From the NCBI RefSeq assembly GCF_018143015.1, contig NC_054741.1, positions 19,153,736-19,217,735 on the forward strand: 64,000 nt of DNA, written 5' to 3'. Source of the DNA: Lytechinus variegatus (lineage: Eukaryota > Echinodermata > Echinoidea > Temnopleuroida > Toxopneustidae). The number at the start of each line of letters is the position of its first letter. Position 1 is the stretch's first letter. Positions 23,263 to 34,606 of the stretch are shown piece by piece. The translations under genes were made by a program, and so were the position numbers. Below the pieces are notes generated by a model. It saw nothing but the letters and a program-made list of their open reading frames with translations. It was not told the DNA's origin and made no database searches.

Positions 23263-23475
23263 AGGTCAATTCCAACACAGAAAAAATATTAATATAGAAA
23301 AATCAAGCAAGCATAACATTGAAATTTCATCAAAATCCGAAATGAAATAAGAAAGTTACAATTTAAAGTTTCGTTTTTTTTCACAAAACTATAACACGCA
23401 CAACTCAGTGATATGCAAATAAGAGAGTCGATGATATTACTTTTTTATGATATTTTTTTGTATGAGAAATGTCAA
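23263..23475. mobile_element. Partial TTAA foldback element related to family A
   Basis: It begins after AATTAAAGGTCAATTCCAAC and contains TTTCATCAAAATCCGAAATG and AATAAGAAAGTTAC, parallel to the family-A left arm. The right arm is missing or unrecognisable. Confidence 0.5.
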
Positions 23476-23811
23476 ATAGATATCATAAAGGGTCGAGTAT
23501 ATAGGCCCCTTATATAGAAATCGAATTGTTCGAAATTCCCCATCAAAATTTGGACAATACGAATTCATATATTTTTTCAATATATAATTCAATATTATGT
23601 TAAATAATGGCTTTATTCATAAGAAAGAACATGGTGGGATCTAATGTTATTTTCTTCACAAGCAGTGTGCATTTTAAAACATCTCTTAAGGTGTATCCCC
23701 CCGCCGCCCAAATGTTGGTCATTATTTTAGTTTATTACTAATATTCTATATATTAATATAAAACAGTGCTATATCTTGGATGGTAATGAAATAAAAACTA
23801 TTATACTGGGG

Positions 23812-23910
23812 TTTTTTACGAAGTAAGAATGCCCTTCTGTAAAATTGTACTTGATTTGTATAACTTCATATTATGTTTTGAATGGAAATGAAATAAATAA
23901 TTGAATTGAA
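23812..23910 (+). mobile_element. LINE 3' end with GAATT tail, copy 2
   Basis: Closely similar to 9,839-9,959: TTTTTTACGAAGTAAGAATG, then CTGTAAAATTGTA, and GAATGGAAATGAAATAAATA followed by ATTGAATTGAA. The shared sequence ending in a short repeat marks an independent 5'-truncated insertion. Confidence 0.7.
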
Positions 23911-24475
23911 AGTACTAATGATTAAAATACGCGGAGTGTGTATGAGGGATATTGCCGATTTTGGTTGTTTAAACTTTGGTTTTACTTTAATGTAATAATT
24001 GCAATAATGTTTGCTCTTTCGATGTTGCAACTAAAAAGGAATATCTCTCACTTGCTGCATGTTTTGATTAAAATAGAATTGGGGGATCGATGTCCCCAAT
24101 GTAATTTATTTAAAGAATTGATCTGCTTACCCGATCGCTTCGCTCTTTCGTATACTGCGTCGAGATACGGTATTTAGACACAATAGGATATAGGGACATG
24201 CGAGACTAATACAATATAAGCAAAGGGCTGGCCGTAAATCACGTACGGCCCTATCTGTTAATCATGCATGTAAATCAGTTTTCGCAATAAAGTTCTGAAA
24301 CTTATAAAATGAGTATCAAAGTTTATACCAAACCCAAAAGGCGCCCTCTTTGCTCGCTTAACAATTTCATATAAATTTACGAGCCTTGCCCTCACCACCA
24401 ACTCTGGAAAGTTTCAGTACCCCGAGATGATTGTGAATGCCCCTCCCCCGCAATTTCTCTAATGGGTTGGTCTAA

Positions 24476-24940
24476 TCTGGAGACACGGACCCTGATTGAA
24501 ACGGTAAATTGCCAATTCGTCTACTGCCAACTCGTCCACTCACCCCATGCATGGTCTACTTTCATTATTTTAGTCTAATATGCCATTCCGTCCTTCAGAA
24601 TGTCGTCTAACAACAATTTGGTCCAATTATTACTTCGTCTAATCACCATTTCGTCTCATAACCAGTGTCTACTATCCATTTCATTTCCATAAATTTTGCA
24701 CAATTAACACTTAGTCCAATTAGACCAAATGGTATATGAACTAATTAAGTGACTGTTGGTCCAACTGGTTAGACGAAATGGTGAGTGGACGAATTTTCAA
24801 TAGTCTAATAGAGTAGACCATGTGGGTAGTGACGAACTGATAAGGTAGACCATAATAATAGTAGACGAGTTGGACGAATGGGCATCAGACGAATTGGAAA
24901 TAAACCATTGAAACTTTGATCAACAAGCGGGTCTCCAGAC
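24476..24940. mobile_element. Foldback element with TTCGTCTAAT words, copy 1
   Basis: Ends are near-complementary (TCTGGAGACACGG left, GTCTCCAGAC right). The left arm carries repeated words such as CCAATTCGTCTACTGCCAA, CATTTCGTCTCATAACCAG and GGTCCAATTA. The right arm carries their reverse complements (ATTAGACCAAATGG, GTTAGACGAAATGG, CAGACGAATTGG). The unit is ~17-25 bp. Copies 2 and 3 lie at about 26,703-27,100 and 28,735-29,126. Confidence 0.75.
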
Positions 24941-25128
24941 AAAGACTGACACATACGAAACTGCTGTTTCAGTTCTAAGGGAGAGGGCCTTCAGTGCACC
25001 GTTGAATTATAGGCTGCATATTCAGACCCTTTACTCGAGTGAAGGGTTTGGTTTGCACAGCAGACGTACTAGCATTGGCCCACGGTTTGCCAATCAAAGT
25101 CCACAAAGCTGACGAATTTTATCGTTAA

Positions 25129-26195
25129 AGGTATACTCCGGGATGAAGATATTCATATCTCAATAAATAAAGAGTAAAATTCACCGAGCAAAATGCTGAA
25201 AATGTCATCAAAATTGGATAACAAATAACGAAGTTATTGAATTTTAAAGTTTAGCAATATTTTGTGAAAACAGTTATGCAGCAATAATTAACTAATGTAT
25301 TTAAAGGACAAGTCCACCCTAACAAGAACTTGATTTAAATAAAAAGAGAAAAATTCAACAAGCATAACACTGAAAATTTCATCAATATCGGATGTAAAAT
25401 AAGAAAGTTATGGCATTTTAAAGTTTCACTTAATTTCACAAACATGTAACTTTTTATATGCACATCTCGGTCGGTATGCAAATGAGGAACTGAAGACATC
25501 ACTCACTCACTATTTCTTTTGTATTTCATTATATGAAATATGAAATATTTTATTTTCTCGTCATTGTCAAATGAAATGAAGTTTTATTCCTCCCTGAACA
25601 TGTGGAATTCCATTACTTTAACAGTTTGTGCTTCAGGCAAGGAGGCCTTAATCGTCAAATTCGTAAAAATGGAAATATTATATAATTCAAACAATAAAAA
25701 AAAGAAATAGTGAGTGAGTGACATCATCAACTCTCTCAGTTGAATGTAACTGGCTCTTTCATATAACTATTTTGTTAAAAATAAGCGAAACTTTGAAATG
25801 TCATAACTTTCTTATTTTACATCCGATCTTGATGAAATTTTCAGCATTGTGCTTGTCTGATTTTTCTCTATTGATTCAAATCAACATATTTCTGAGGTGG
25901 ACTTGACCTTTAATCAGTTGTCAATCCAATTGTTGTAGTTCTTTGGTAGAAACAGTTTATCAAACCTATTTTCATATCGTAAAATACAACAGAATAAGTG
26001 GGGATATGACATCATCAGCCCACCTAATAGACATGCCTTGAACTCAGTGTTTCACCGGAATAATGCAAATCTTTAAAATTCAGTAACTTTGGGGGGGGGG
26101 GTTATCTGATTTTGATCAAATGTTCAGCATTTTTCTTTGTGAATTTTACTCTCTTTTTATTGAGATATAAATATCTTCAGCCTAGAGTATCCCCT
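25129..26195. mobile_element. TTAA foldback element (GGTATACTCC family) split by a family-A MITE
   Basis: The left end follows a TTAA (25,125-25,128) as AGGTATACTCCGGGATGAAG. The right end is CAGCCTAGAGTATCCCCT at ~26,195 with TTAG in place of TTAA. Complementary arms include ATATCTCAATAAATAAAGAG and CTCTTTTTATTGAGATAT. The interior is interrupted by the family-A copy at 25,305-25,909, so this element is older. Confidence 0.7.
25305..25909. mobile_element. TTAA-flanked foldback MITE, family A, copy 3 (nested)
   Basis: A ~605-bp copy bounded by TTAA at 25,301-25,304 and 25,910-25,913, with ends AGGACAAGTCCACCCTAAC and GAGGTGGACTTGACCT. It is inserted into the GGTATACTCC-type foldback element. 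Confidence 0.88.
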
Positions 26196-26702
26196 TAGAA
26201 ATTGATATCGAGACGCTTGCAGACTCAACAGTCTTGTATCTAGTGTAAAATTTACATTGCCTTATCCGGAGAGCATATAAAATAACCTGTATATGCCTAC
26301 TCGGACGTATTATTTGACAAGCCCTGTTTTATTCGACAGCTAGTTAGCATTATACAAACAATGAAAGCTGTGATAGTTGTCAGATCCTGGAACTTCTCGG
26401 ACCAAAAAATGTTGACCCCCCCCCCCCCGGCCCCCTCCCTCGATGCCGCATTCACACAAACCGAATACGCGCGTAGGGACCCGGAAGTGATAGCGTGATT
26501 TCAAATAATATCGATCGGGGTATTGTCTGTTGTATTTGTTGTGAAGAAGATTAGGCGAATCCCCTCCCCTCTCTCAGTCCCTCGCCCACTCCCTCTCTCT
26601 CTCTCTCCTTCCAGTTACCCCCCCCCCGACGCATGCACTCATGGGACTCATACACCCCTTCACGCGAGTTTTGTTCCTCACTCTTTTCAACTTCTTCCTA
26701 CT

Positions 26703-27100
26703 CCCAGATGGTTTATTTCCAATTCGTCTAATGCCAATTCGTCCAATGCCAACTAGTGTGCTATCATTTGGTCTACCATCACTTCGTCCACTCACCACAT
26801 GGTCTACTTTCATTTAGTCTAATACAATTCCGTCTAATAACCAGTTGGTCCAATTACCATTAGTCCATACCATTTGGTCTAATAATCTAAAGTGCCAATT
26901 TTGCAGAATGAATGAAAAGAAAATGGGTATTAGACTAACTGGTTATTAGACGAAATGGTAATAGACGAACTGGTGATTAGACGAAGTGTTGATTGGACCA
27001 AATAGTTGTTAGACGAAATGTTGATGGATGGAATGGCATTAGACTAAATAAAGGAAGACCGTGTAGTGAGTGGACGAGTTAGCCCCTGATCACCATATCA
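26703..27100. mobile_element. Foldback element with TTCGTCTAAT words, copy 2
   Basis: The left arm starts GATGGTTTATTTCCAATTCG and repeats AATTCGTCTAATGCCA-type words. The right arm contains AGACGAAATGGTAATAGACG and GAATGGCATTAGACTAAAT. Same architecture as 24,476-24,940. A C/CT-rich stretch (26,560-26,640) precedes it. Confidence 0.7.
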
Positions 27101-27215
27101 GTCTACCCCATACCCCCTCTCTCCTCTCCATACTCCCATTTTTTTTATTCCTCCTCTGTATATCCTCGATTTCTCCCATCCTTCACTCTCCCCTCTCTCT
27201 CTCCCTCTCCTTTAA

Positions 27216-27716
27216 AGGGGAGGCACCCTGACAAAAAGTTTATTGTAAAAATAGCAGAAAAAATAATAAAAAATATTGCCGAAGGTTTGAGAAAAATTCA
27301 TCAAATAATCAAAAAGTTATTAGAATTTCAATTATTTGATTTGTGACGTCATATGCGAGCAGCATTCCTACATAGCGAATGGTAAAAAAATCAATGAAAT
27401 TTCATTTTCACAGAAAATTAAAAATGGTTTTTCACTGTACCTTATTATGTATATCAATAGACAAATCATTTCACACCCGATCATGAATAGAAAACAAAAT
27501 TAAGTCATCAGGAACCATGCAAAATTTGAAATTCATGCATTTTATATTACATAACACATGGGGCAGCTGCTCGTTTATGACGTCACAAATCCAAAACTTT
27601 GAACTCTAATAACTTTCTTACTCTTTGACGGATTTTCCTTAAACCTTCACCAATATTTTTTATATATTTTTTCTGCTATTTTTACAACAAAGTTTTCTTG
27701 AGGGTGAACTTCCCCT
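27216..27716. mobile_element. TTAA-flanked foldback MITE, family B, copy 1
   Basis: A 501-bp element bounded by TTAA at 27,212-27,215 and 27,717-27,720. The ends are AGGGGAGGCACCCTGAC and GAGGGTGAACTTCCCCT. Each arm carries a subterminal TGACGTCA palindrome (about 27,346 and 27,580) next to ATTTGTGACGTC or its complement. The sister copy at 63,047-63,545 is almost the same length in the opposite orientation. A more diverged relative starts near 27,841 (AAGGGGAAGTTTAACCTGCC) without a clear right end. Confidence 0.85.
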
Positions 27717-27840
27717 TTAAATCCCCTCTCAGAATCTCCCACTCTCTCCCTCTTCAATTCCACCCAGCCCCTTTCCATTATACCTTTTCGCAATATAACC
27801 ACAGTATACCTCATGTTTATTTTTAAAGTTAATTCGAACA

Positions 27841-28734
27841 AAGGGGAAGTTTAACCTGCCTATAAAAGTTGAGTTATATATAAAAAGACAAATTTTACAA
27901 ATATGATGGTGAATGTTTGATGAAAATATGTCAAAGAATAATTGAGTTATGACCTTTGAATTTTTTTTTTATTTTGTGACGTCAAAGATTAGCAGCTCCA
28001 GTGTGATATAAATTTCAAAATTTACTTCTATTCGTTCAAATCTTTCTAAATATTGAAAATGATTTAATCAAACGCATCCCCCTTTCTAAGATATTCATCA
28101 TGTCCAATTGAAAAAAAAGAATAAATATTACATGGGGAAGCTGCTTATGACTTCACATTTTTTTTAAAGATTGATAACCTCTCTTATTCTTTGATTCAAT
28201 ATTTGACTCAATATATTCAATATTTTCTTCATAATTTTCTGGGTATTTTTAATGTTTTTATTGAATAATTTTCTGCTTTAATTAAAACTAACTTATCATT
28301 CATAACATTATTATATCGTGATATGGAATTAAAAAAGAATGTACTTGAATTAGAGTTTAATGCAGTAAACGAAAATAAAAGCAAAGTTCAATTGCGTTTG
28401 TATAATATATCTTTATTCATTAAATGCGATACTGATAAATCAATGACATCATAATAATTTCATCATACTATGCATATTACTTATAATGTAGAACAATGAC
28501 TTAATATTAAGTTCATTTCCATACTGACCAATAAGAACTATTTATGGCGATTTTAGAACAATTTGCACATGAAAAAACTTACTTTTTAGGCCCATCGATG
28601 CCTAATTACGTGCAGTTTATTTCCTAGTGGATTAAAATGATGCACAATATTCTTGATTGTGAAAAAAGTAGGTAGAATAGAATTCTGCCAGAATTATATG
28701 ATATACATACAGTCGATCACGTCTATCATGTCAA
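27841..28734. other. Diverged family-B remnant, then AT-rich spacer
   Basis: The first ~400 bp echo family B (start AAGGGGAAG, internal ATTTTGTGACGTCAAAGATT). Beyond 28,260 nothing is recognisable except AT-rich DNA. Confidence 0.45.
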
Positions 28735-29126
28735 TGGTTCATTTTCATTTGGACTAACGCTAATTTTGTCCAATTACCAACTCGTCTATCATGGTCGACC
28801 ATCAATTCGCCCCTATCCACATTGTGTTATTGCCTCTTCATCCACTCACTATTTCGTTTAATAACCAGTTGGTTCTTATAGCCATTTAGTCCATATACCA
28901 TTTGGTCTAATTATACTACGTGTCAGTTGGGCGAAATGAATGGAAATAAAATGGGTATTAGACCAATTGGATATGAGACGAAATTGCCACAGACCAACTG
29001 GCGAATAGACGAAGTGCCTTTGGACCAAATAGACAGAAAGCATGACATTAGACTTAATGAAGGTAACCAAGTGATGAGTGGACGAATTGGCAATTTACCA
29101 TATCAACGAAACCGTCTCCAGACTTA
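28735..29126. mobile_element. Foldback element with TTCGTCTAAT words, copy 3
   Basis: The left arm has CAACTCGTCTATCATGGTCG and ATTTAGTCCATATACCATTT. The right arm has TGGACCAAATAGACAG and GAGTGGACGAATTGGCAATT. It ends ACCGTCTCCAGAC, matching the right end of copy 1. Confidence 0.68.
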
Positions 29127-30316
29127 TCAAATTGCATAAATTTCAAATGGCATATCAATATATCCTACCAGTAATCAAGGGGCTTCAAACAGAAGCTCGT
29201 TGCATCGATCGTTTTGAAGACCCCAATCGGTTTCGTGACTGGGGAGGGTCAACGAGGCGTTCGATTTTATTGTTGTTTTCAAGATGTTTGTTTACGTCAA
29301 TCTAAAGACCACCACACACCCTACGACTTGTCCACGATCCAATTTTGGAACAAATCGCATTTTGCTCACTTTTTGAATTGTGAATGAAAAGTATCGCCTA
29401 ACTAGAGGTTCAAATTAACTGAAAGAACACTATGATACAATTTTGGGTGATTGCTAGCCTTTATTTTGAAAGGCCAAATAAGGTTAAGATCGTAGCTAAT
29501 CTTACGATTGCTATGACGTCATTACGACTAGATATTTAATACGCTTTTATTCTAACAAGGATGATAGCATAGTTACATATTTGAATATAGGTGACTTAAA
29601 ACATTACATATATTCCATGTCTCAATGTTAGCATTAAATTATAATACGTTTTATTCCAAAATCAGGCCGCAGACCAATCGTAAGGTGTACGGTGGCAGAC
29701 TTCTTAAATTTGGCCTATTGTTCAATGTAAGCTGTATTATACTCTAGACGATTCGAATAAGTTGCAGTTGATAATAATAAATCAATCATGAAGAAAAGAA
29801 ATAAAAAATAAAAATTATGAGAGAAAAACTGCCTCGTGGGAAAGACCCCGTAACTCAGCATAACGTTTATCGTCATTACTTTATCCAGTCAGTCAATATT
29901 TAAATAAGGGGCCCCCTCCCATTTGGTCCCGTTCAGTTGGTGTCTATTTCAATTCTTTACTGGTACCAAAATTAAATATTTCCGAACCACTTGGAGTAAC
30001 TATATTTTGCTTTTAATCCTGGTCTGGGTGAGTCTACACAATTCACCTGGTATAATATATAGGCCTACTGCAGTAAAATTCGAACAGACCGCCTAGTCTG
30101 CAGACACAGACCTTTATACCCCCACATTTTTTTGTTAATGCCCGCCCTTTGTTAAGTAGTAAACATAAATGTTTTCCACAAATAGCCTATAAATTCTTAG
30201 TACATTCAATATTCTTAAATGATAATTCGGTTAAAAACGACATTTAAATTAACAAAAGGTGAATCCATTCACTGGTCTGATTTAAAAAAACACACACGAA
30301 ATTTCCGATAATGAGC
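29127..30316. other. Non-coding spacer
   Basis: AT-rich sequence with no recognised gene or element. One TAGGCCTA palindrome lies at 30,060. Confidence 0.4.
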
Positions 30317-30488
30317 CCAGGGGCCCGTTGCAGAAAGAGTTGCAATCAATCGCAACTCTAAAAATCTTGCGCAACTTGATTTCCAACCAATCAACAGCGC
30401 GCATTTGGGACTTGCGATTGATTTTTTGACTTGCGATTGATTTTTTGACTTGCGTTTAAACGCAACTCTTTCTGCAACGGGCCCCTGG
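30317..30488. mobile_element. Foldback MITE with perfect 27-bp terminal inverted repeats
   Basis: The ends 30,317-30,343 and 30,462-30,488 are perfect 27-bp reverse complements (core GGGCCCGTTGCAGAAAGAG). Near the right arm is a short tandem repeat of a 21-bp unit (GACTTGCGATTGATTTTTT) with about 2.3 copies. Interior GCGATTGA/TCAATCGC words are also inverted. Confidence 0.85.
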
Positions 30489-31851
30489 TCATTACGGCCG
30501 CAGGCTTCTGATCTGATAGTAAACGCCCCCCCCCTCGAACATCATCACCATTACGGAGTGGAAAATTAGAAGTTTGACAATATGCGTCAGAATTACATGT
30601 AATTACACCATACCGATTCTGATATTTTGAGTCTGACTATACAGATAGTACATCAATAATTGTAAATGATATTCACGTGTTTAATACGTTTGCATTTATC
30701 ACGATTTTGAAAGTATTTAGTGATTAATATAGAGCTTAACTTTATCATTTCTATTGAATAAAATTTTCAAGGTGCAGTGCCAAATTGTCTACGAATAGCG
30801 CTGCAGTATATATATATTTTTTTGCAGCGAATGAACGGGGGGGGGGGGGTCAAGTATATTGTATAGCGATTAGACACCAATCCTTTGAGAAAATTAATAT
30901 TTTTGAGAATCTAATGCAGATTTTCTTTGTTTCTATCAAAGATTCTATGGCGAAGTTCCGGGGCGATTAAGAATACATTTTTTTTACCAAAGGTTCAAAG
31001 TTTGAGCTTGACATGGCGCTAAAACTACACTAGTCGGCATTGTAAGAGGACCACAACAATAAATTTACGACAGTATTAGATTCATGATGGTGTTTATTCA
31101 AGGCCCATTGGTGTTATACAATACAATATTTTTTATGTCGACATTGCCTATTTGGTGTTATAACGAAACTAACTCCTGGTGTATTTCAACACCCGAGGGT
31201 GTAGTCCTCTCACAACACCGGCTGGTGTTTATATCATATACCGCATTTCTGGTGCGGAGTAACCCTCTTCTCGAAGTGGGTTGAGTACTCCGCTTTGAAT
31301 CCGGATCGAACTAATCTCAGAATTTTCATATTGCTCTCCAAAGTGGAGTAACTCCTCCTGGACTCCGGACTAACTCCACTTCGGCTCTCATTATGAAAGG
31401 GGTAATAAACACCTTGCTTTGAAAGTGTCTATATAACCTCTTATACAAACAAATTGAGTAAGGCATATAATCTGCGTAAGCACAGGTGTGTTTAATAACA
31501 AATAATCTGCACGAAACAATTATATTCTTTAAAAATACTTCATGAAGTCACATTCAAACTAATACGTAACAAGGCAATAATATGGCACATAAAATTGCAT
31601 AACAAAATTAGCAACTGAATTAAAAAAATGTTGCTCAGCATTGTTGTCATAAAATGTATAAAAACATAAACAAACATAATCAGAATCATAATGAAAATGT
31701 ACATAAATATCAACATTCATTTATTTAAAAAAATAGTCTAAGAGGAAGCTATGCTGATTCCGCTCATGTGAATTCTACCAACAGAAATAACTTTTATAGA
31801 CGGTAGTTCTTATACTGGTTCGGCCTATACTCATCCAAGTTTACCGTTTAA
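30489..31851. other. Non-coding with foldback-like words
   Basis: A G12-type run sits at ~30,838. Between ~31,100 and 31,400 there are CTGGTGT/ACACC and GTGGAGTAACTCC-type inverted words, probably decayed foldback elements. No gene is supported. Confidence 0.4.
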
Positions 31852-32455
31852 AGGAAAAGTCCACCCCAACAAAAACTTGATTTGAATAAAAAGAGAAAAA
31901 TTCAACAAGTATAACACTGAAAATTTCATCAAAATCGAATGTAAAATAAGAAAGTTATGGCATTTAAAAGTTTCGCTTATTTTCAACAAAATAGTTATAT
32001 GAACGAGCCAGTTACATCCAAATGAGAGAGTTGATGACATCACTCACTCACTATTTCTTTTGTATTTTATTATATAAAATATGAAATATTTTTATTTTCT
32101 CGTCATTATCATGTGAAATGAAGTTTCATTCCTCCCTGAACACGTGGAATTCCATTATTTTAACATTTTGTGCTTCAGGCAATGAGGTCCTAATCATCAA
32201 ATTCGTAAAAATCGAAATATTGTATAATTCAAACAATAAAAAAAATAAAAGAAATTGTGAGTGAGTGACGTCATCGACTCTCTCATTTGGATGTAACTGG
32301 CTCGATCATATAACTATTTTGTTGAAAATAAGCGAAACTTTAAAATGTCATAACTTTCTTATTTTACATCCGATTTTGATGAAATTTCAGCGTTGTGCTT
32401 GTCTGATTTTTCTCTATTGATTTAGATCAACATTTTTCTGAGGTGGACTTGACCT
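31852..32455. mobile_element. TTAA-flanked foldback MITE, family A, copy 4
   Basis: A ~604-bp copy with TTAA at 31,848-31,851 and 32,456-32,459 and ends AGGAAAAGTCCACCCC and GAGGTGGACTTGACCT. It is very similar to copies 2 and 3, so the family was active comparatively recently. Confidence 0.88.
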
Positions 32456-32481
32456 TTAAGTAAAAAGAAGAAAAAAAAACG

Positions 32482-33075
32482 GTTCCATGACATTTGCTCC
32501 GCTGACAATTACTCCGCTCCAACTTCCCACACACATGACACTAATCGAATGCCTAAATTCAAGCCTGGATTTAACAGCATACCATCCCTTTAACCTAACA
32601 TAAAACCTTATTGCAACCCTAACCCTACATCTTATAGATGGATTAAAGGTATTGTTTAACTTTGTGAGCAGCCAATTTAAAAAATTCTCAAACCAAGATG
32701 AAACATGTGTACAAGTGCATGCATTAGAACTAATAAACCCTGAAAACAACCATTATTGAGAATTAAAAGCTAAAACTACAATACAAGGCAAACCCAGATT
32801 TTGTAAATAGGCGTCTTATAGACACCTAAATAGTACACATAAGTGTATGGGATGAAGTTAAGATAGTGTTTCCGGTCACTTTATATTTAAATTTTTGAAG
32901 CACTAAATAATTACTTTCGAACGCAATTTTTTCTGGGCTTCATTTTTGTAACATATCACAGACACAGGTGACAAGTGTGACCTTCTAGCTCAGATTTTTT
33001 AAAAGTCAAGCCAATGTTAACCCATCACTTTAAAGTTCGGAGCAATTGACGTAGGAGCAAAATTAACATGTCACC
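32482..33075. mobile_element. Probable DNA element with GGAGCAAA-type ends
   Basis: The left end reads CATGACATTTGCTCCGCTG then ACAATTACTCCGCTCC. The right end has GGAGCAATTGACGTAGGAGC and AAAATTAACATGTCACC, an imperfect reverse complement. No ORF of note lies between. Borders are approximate. Confidence 0.45.
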
Positions 33076-33353
33076 AAATAAACAGTCTAGTTGTTACAAA
33101 TACATGGCAAGTAATATTGGCTACTTTGGACATGTTGGAAGTCAAAATGTAAATCAATAAATCTTTAAAACGTTTCATGAAACTTATATGCCATCTTCTA
33201 AGCCAATCAGATGACCGTAGACTTGTCATAATAAACATATTTATGAAACTGTATTCTGATCAATGTTTTTTATTGAATGAGCCAAGACACATTAGCATAC
33301 TGCTCCGGTCTGATCTTCAACTCGCTATCAGCTCATCTCATCAGTAAAACATC

Positions 33354-33506
33354 ATGTCTGGAAGAGGAAAGAGCGGAAAGGCCGGAACCAAGGCAAAGAC
33401 TCGCTCATCCCGTGCTGGTCTTCAGTTCCCAGTGGGACGTGTTCACCGATACTATTTTATTATTCATCAATACGTTTGCATACGTTATCGTCTAACCTTT
33501 CTTTAA
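33354..33506 (+). pseudogene. Truncated histone H2A (orphon-like)
   Basis: The ATG at 33,354 opens a perfect H2A N-terminus for 32 codons: [20 protein letters not shown], then [12 protein letters not shown], to 33,449. The next codons ([10 protein letters not shown]...) are unrelated, and a TAA follows at 33,504-33,506. So the histone fold, normally ~125 residues, is lost almost entirely. The retained part is the basic tail and the start of the fold. Position 11 is Gly where sea-urchin early H2A usually has Arg. The preceding ~50 bp (to TCAGTAAAACATC) look like a histone leader, so the fragment includes 5' UTR and is not just an ORF piece. It fits a histone orphon, a lone derivative of a tandem histone gene. 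No TATA or histone stem-loop is evident. It might still be transcribed, but no functional H2A can be made. Confidence 0.92.
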
Positions 33507-34125
33507 AAAAAGAAACAGGTTTCTATTCTATATTTCTCATCTGTCAGGGTAATTTTAGGGATGGTTAATACGTATAAAGACAATAAAAACAATTGCTTTT
33601 CTTTTTTGGGGGGGCATGAATCATGCTCCCATGATTCATGCCAATGGGGCCCATGCATACGTTTTGACTGCGGTTATCATACGATAACCTTACGACTTTT
33701 CGAACGACTTGTGCATTTTTTTAGGGGGGAGCGACATAAATTACTTTAATTGTCAGGCGATCCTCAAGAGTTTCACCTCAGGGCGATTCCATACGGGTCG
33801 TACGGGACATTTTGACAACAATTTCTAGTTTCCTAGCCGAATGCTTGAGCAATAAAATATTCTTTTTTGTCAGTGATAAAGCTATAGTGGGTAGTCATGT
33901 GAAAACTAATATCCAACTCAAAAAATTGATTATGGGTAAATTATAGGTTAAAATGTTGTGTGTCGTACGGGAAGCAGAAATATCCAGTACGACATGCAAC
34001 ATTTTAAGCTCTTATTCACCTAGATGGACAACATATTTTTTGCTTGTCATTTTTTTTTATGTCTACCCAGTAGTACTGTGATATAACCACAAAGCAAATT
34101 GAAGTTCATTGTTTTTTGGACAGTA
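33507..34125. other. Non-coding, with a long hairpin
   Basis: No gene is seen. An inverted repeat of 21 bp with two mismatches lies at 33,948-33,968 and 33,987-34,007, containing GTCGTAC / GTACGAC, with an 18-base loop. A related GGTCGTACGGGAC word occurs near 33,797. Confidence 0.5.
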
Positions 34126-34606
34126 CAGAAGCGGATCTAGAGGGGGGGGGCCGGTTGCATCCCCCCAAAAAAAATCCGGGGACCATTTTTTAAATCTTAT
34201 CTTTTTTTTAAACTTGTAATTTTATTTTATTCTATTTCTATGTATTTATTTCATTTATTATAATTATTATTATTTCTTTTTGGGGAGGGGGGGGGGGGTT
34301 GGGCGAACAAATGTCTTTGTATCTGTGTTGTTAACTGGCCTTACATTGCAGGAAAATGCAACTTAATTTTACAAATTTTCATGGGGTTAATTTGGCAACG
34401 ACCTCTATACCAAAAATAGTGGTGTTTTAGATGCAAGAAAACGCCATTTTCACACACAGTTTTTCAAAAAATTTCCCTACTGTGGGAGGGGGGAACCCCC
34501 CTCCCACACCATCCCCCCTCGCTCGCTCCGCTCGCTTGGACTCGGTCGCTACGCTCCCTCGCATACCACCCCAACCCCCCTTTATAAAAAGCTGGATCCG
34601 CCCCTG
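34126..34606. mobile_element. hAT-like element with CAG...GGATCC ends
   Basis: The left end is CAGAAGCGGATCTAGAGGGG and the right end is AGCTGGATCCGCCCCTG, the latter the reverse complement of the usual CAGGGGCGGATCCAGCT type. CAGTA occurs just outside both ends. Long G and C runs lie inside (34,141, 34,290, 34,480-34,500). There is no transposase. Overlapping ORFs on both strands are read-through of these runs. Confidence 0.6.

Noticed and set aside
25718..25906. Recurrent small protein MTSSTLS...CNWL
   Set aside because: It occurs in every family-A MITE copy (also 6,771, 12,245, 31,831) in either orientation with frame damage; it follows the repeated DNA.
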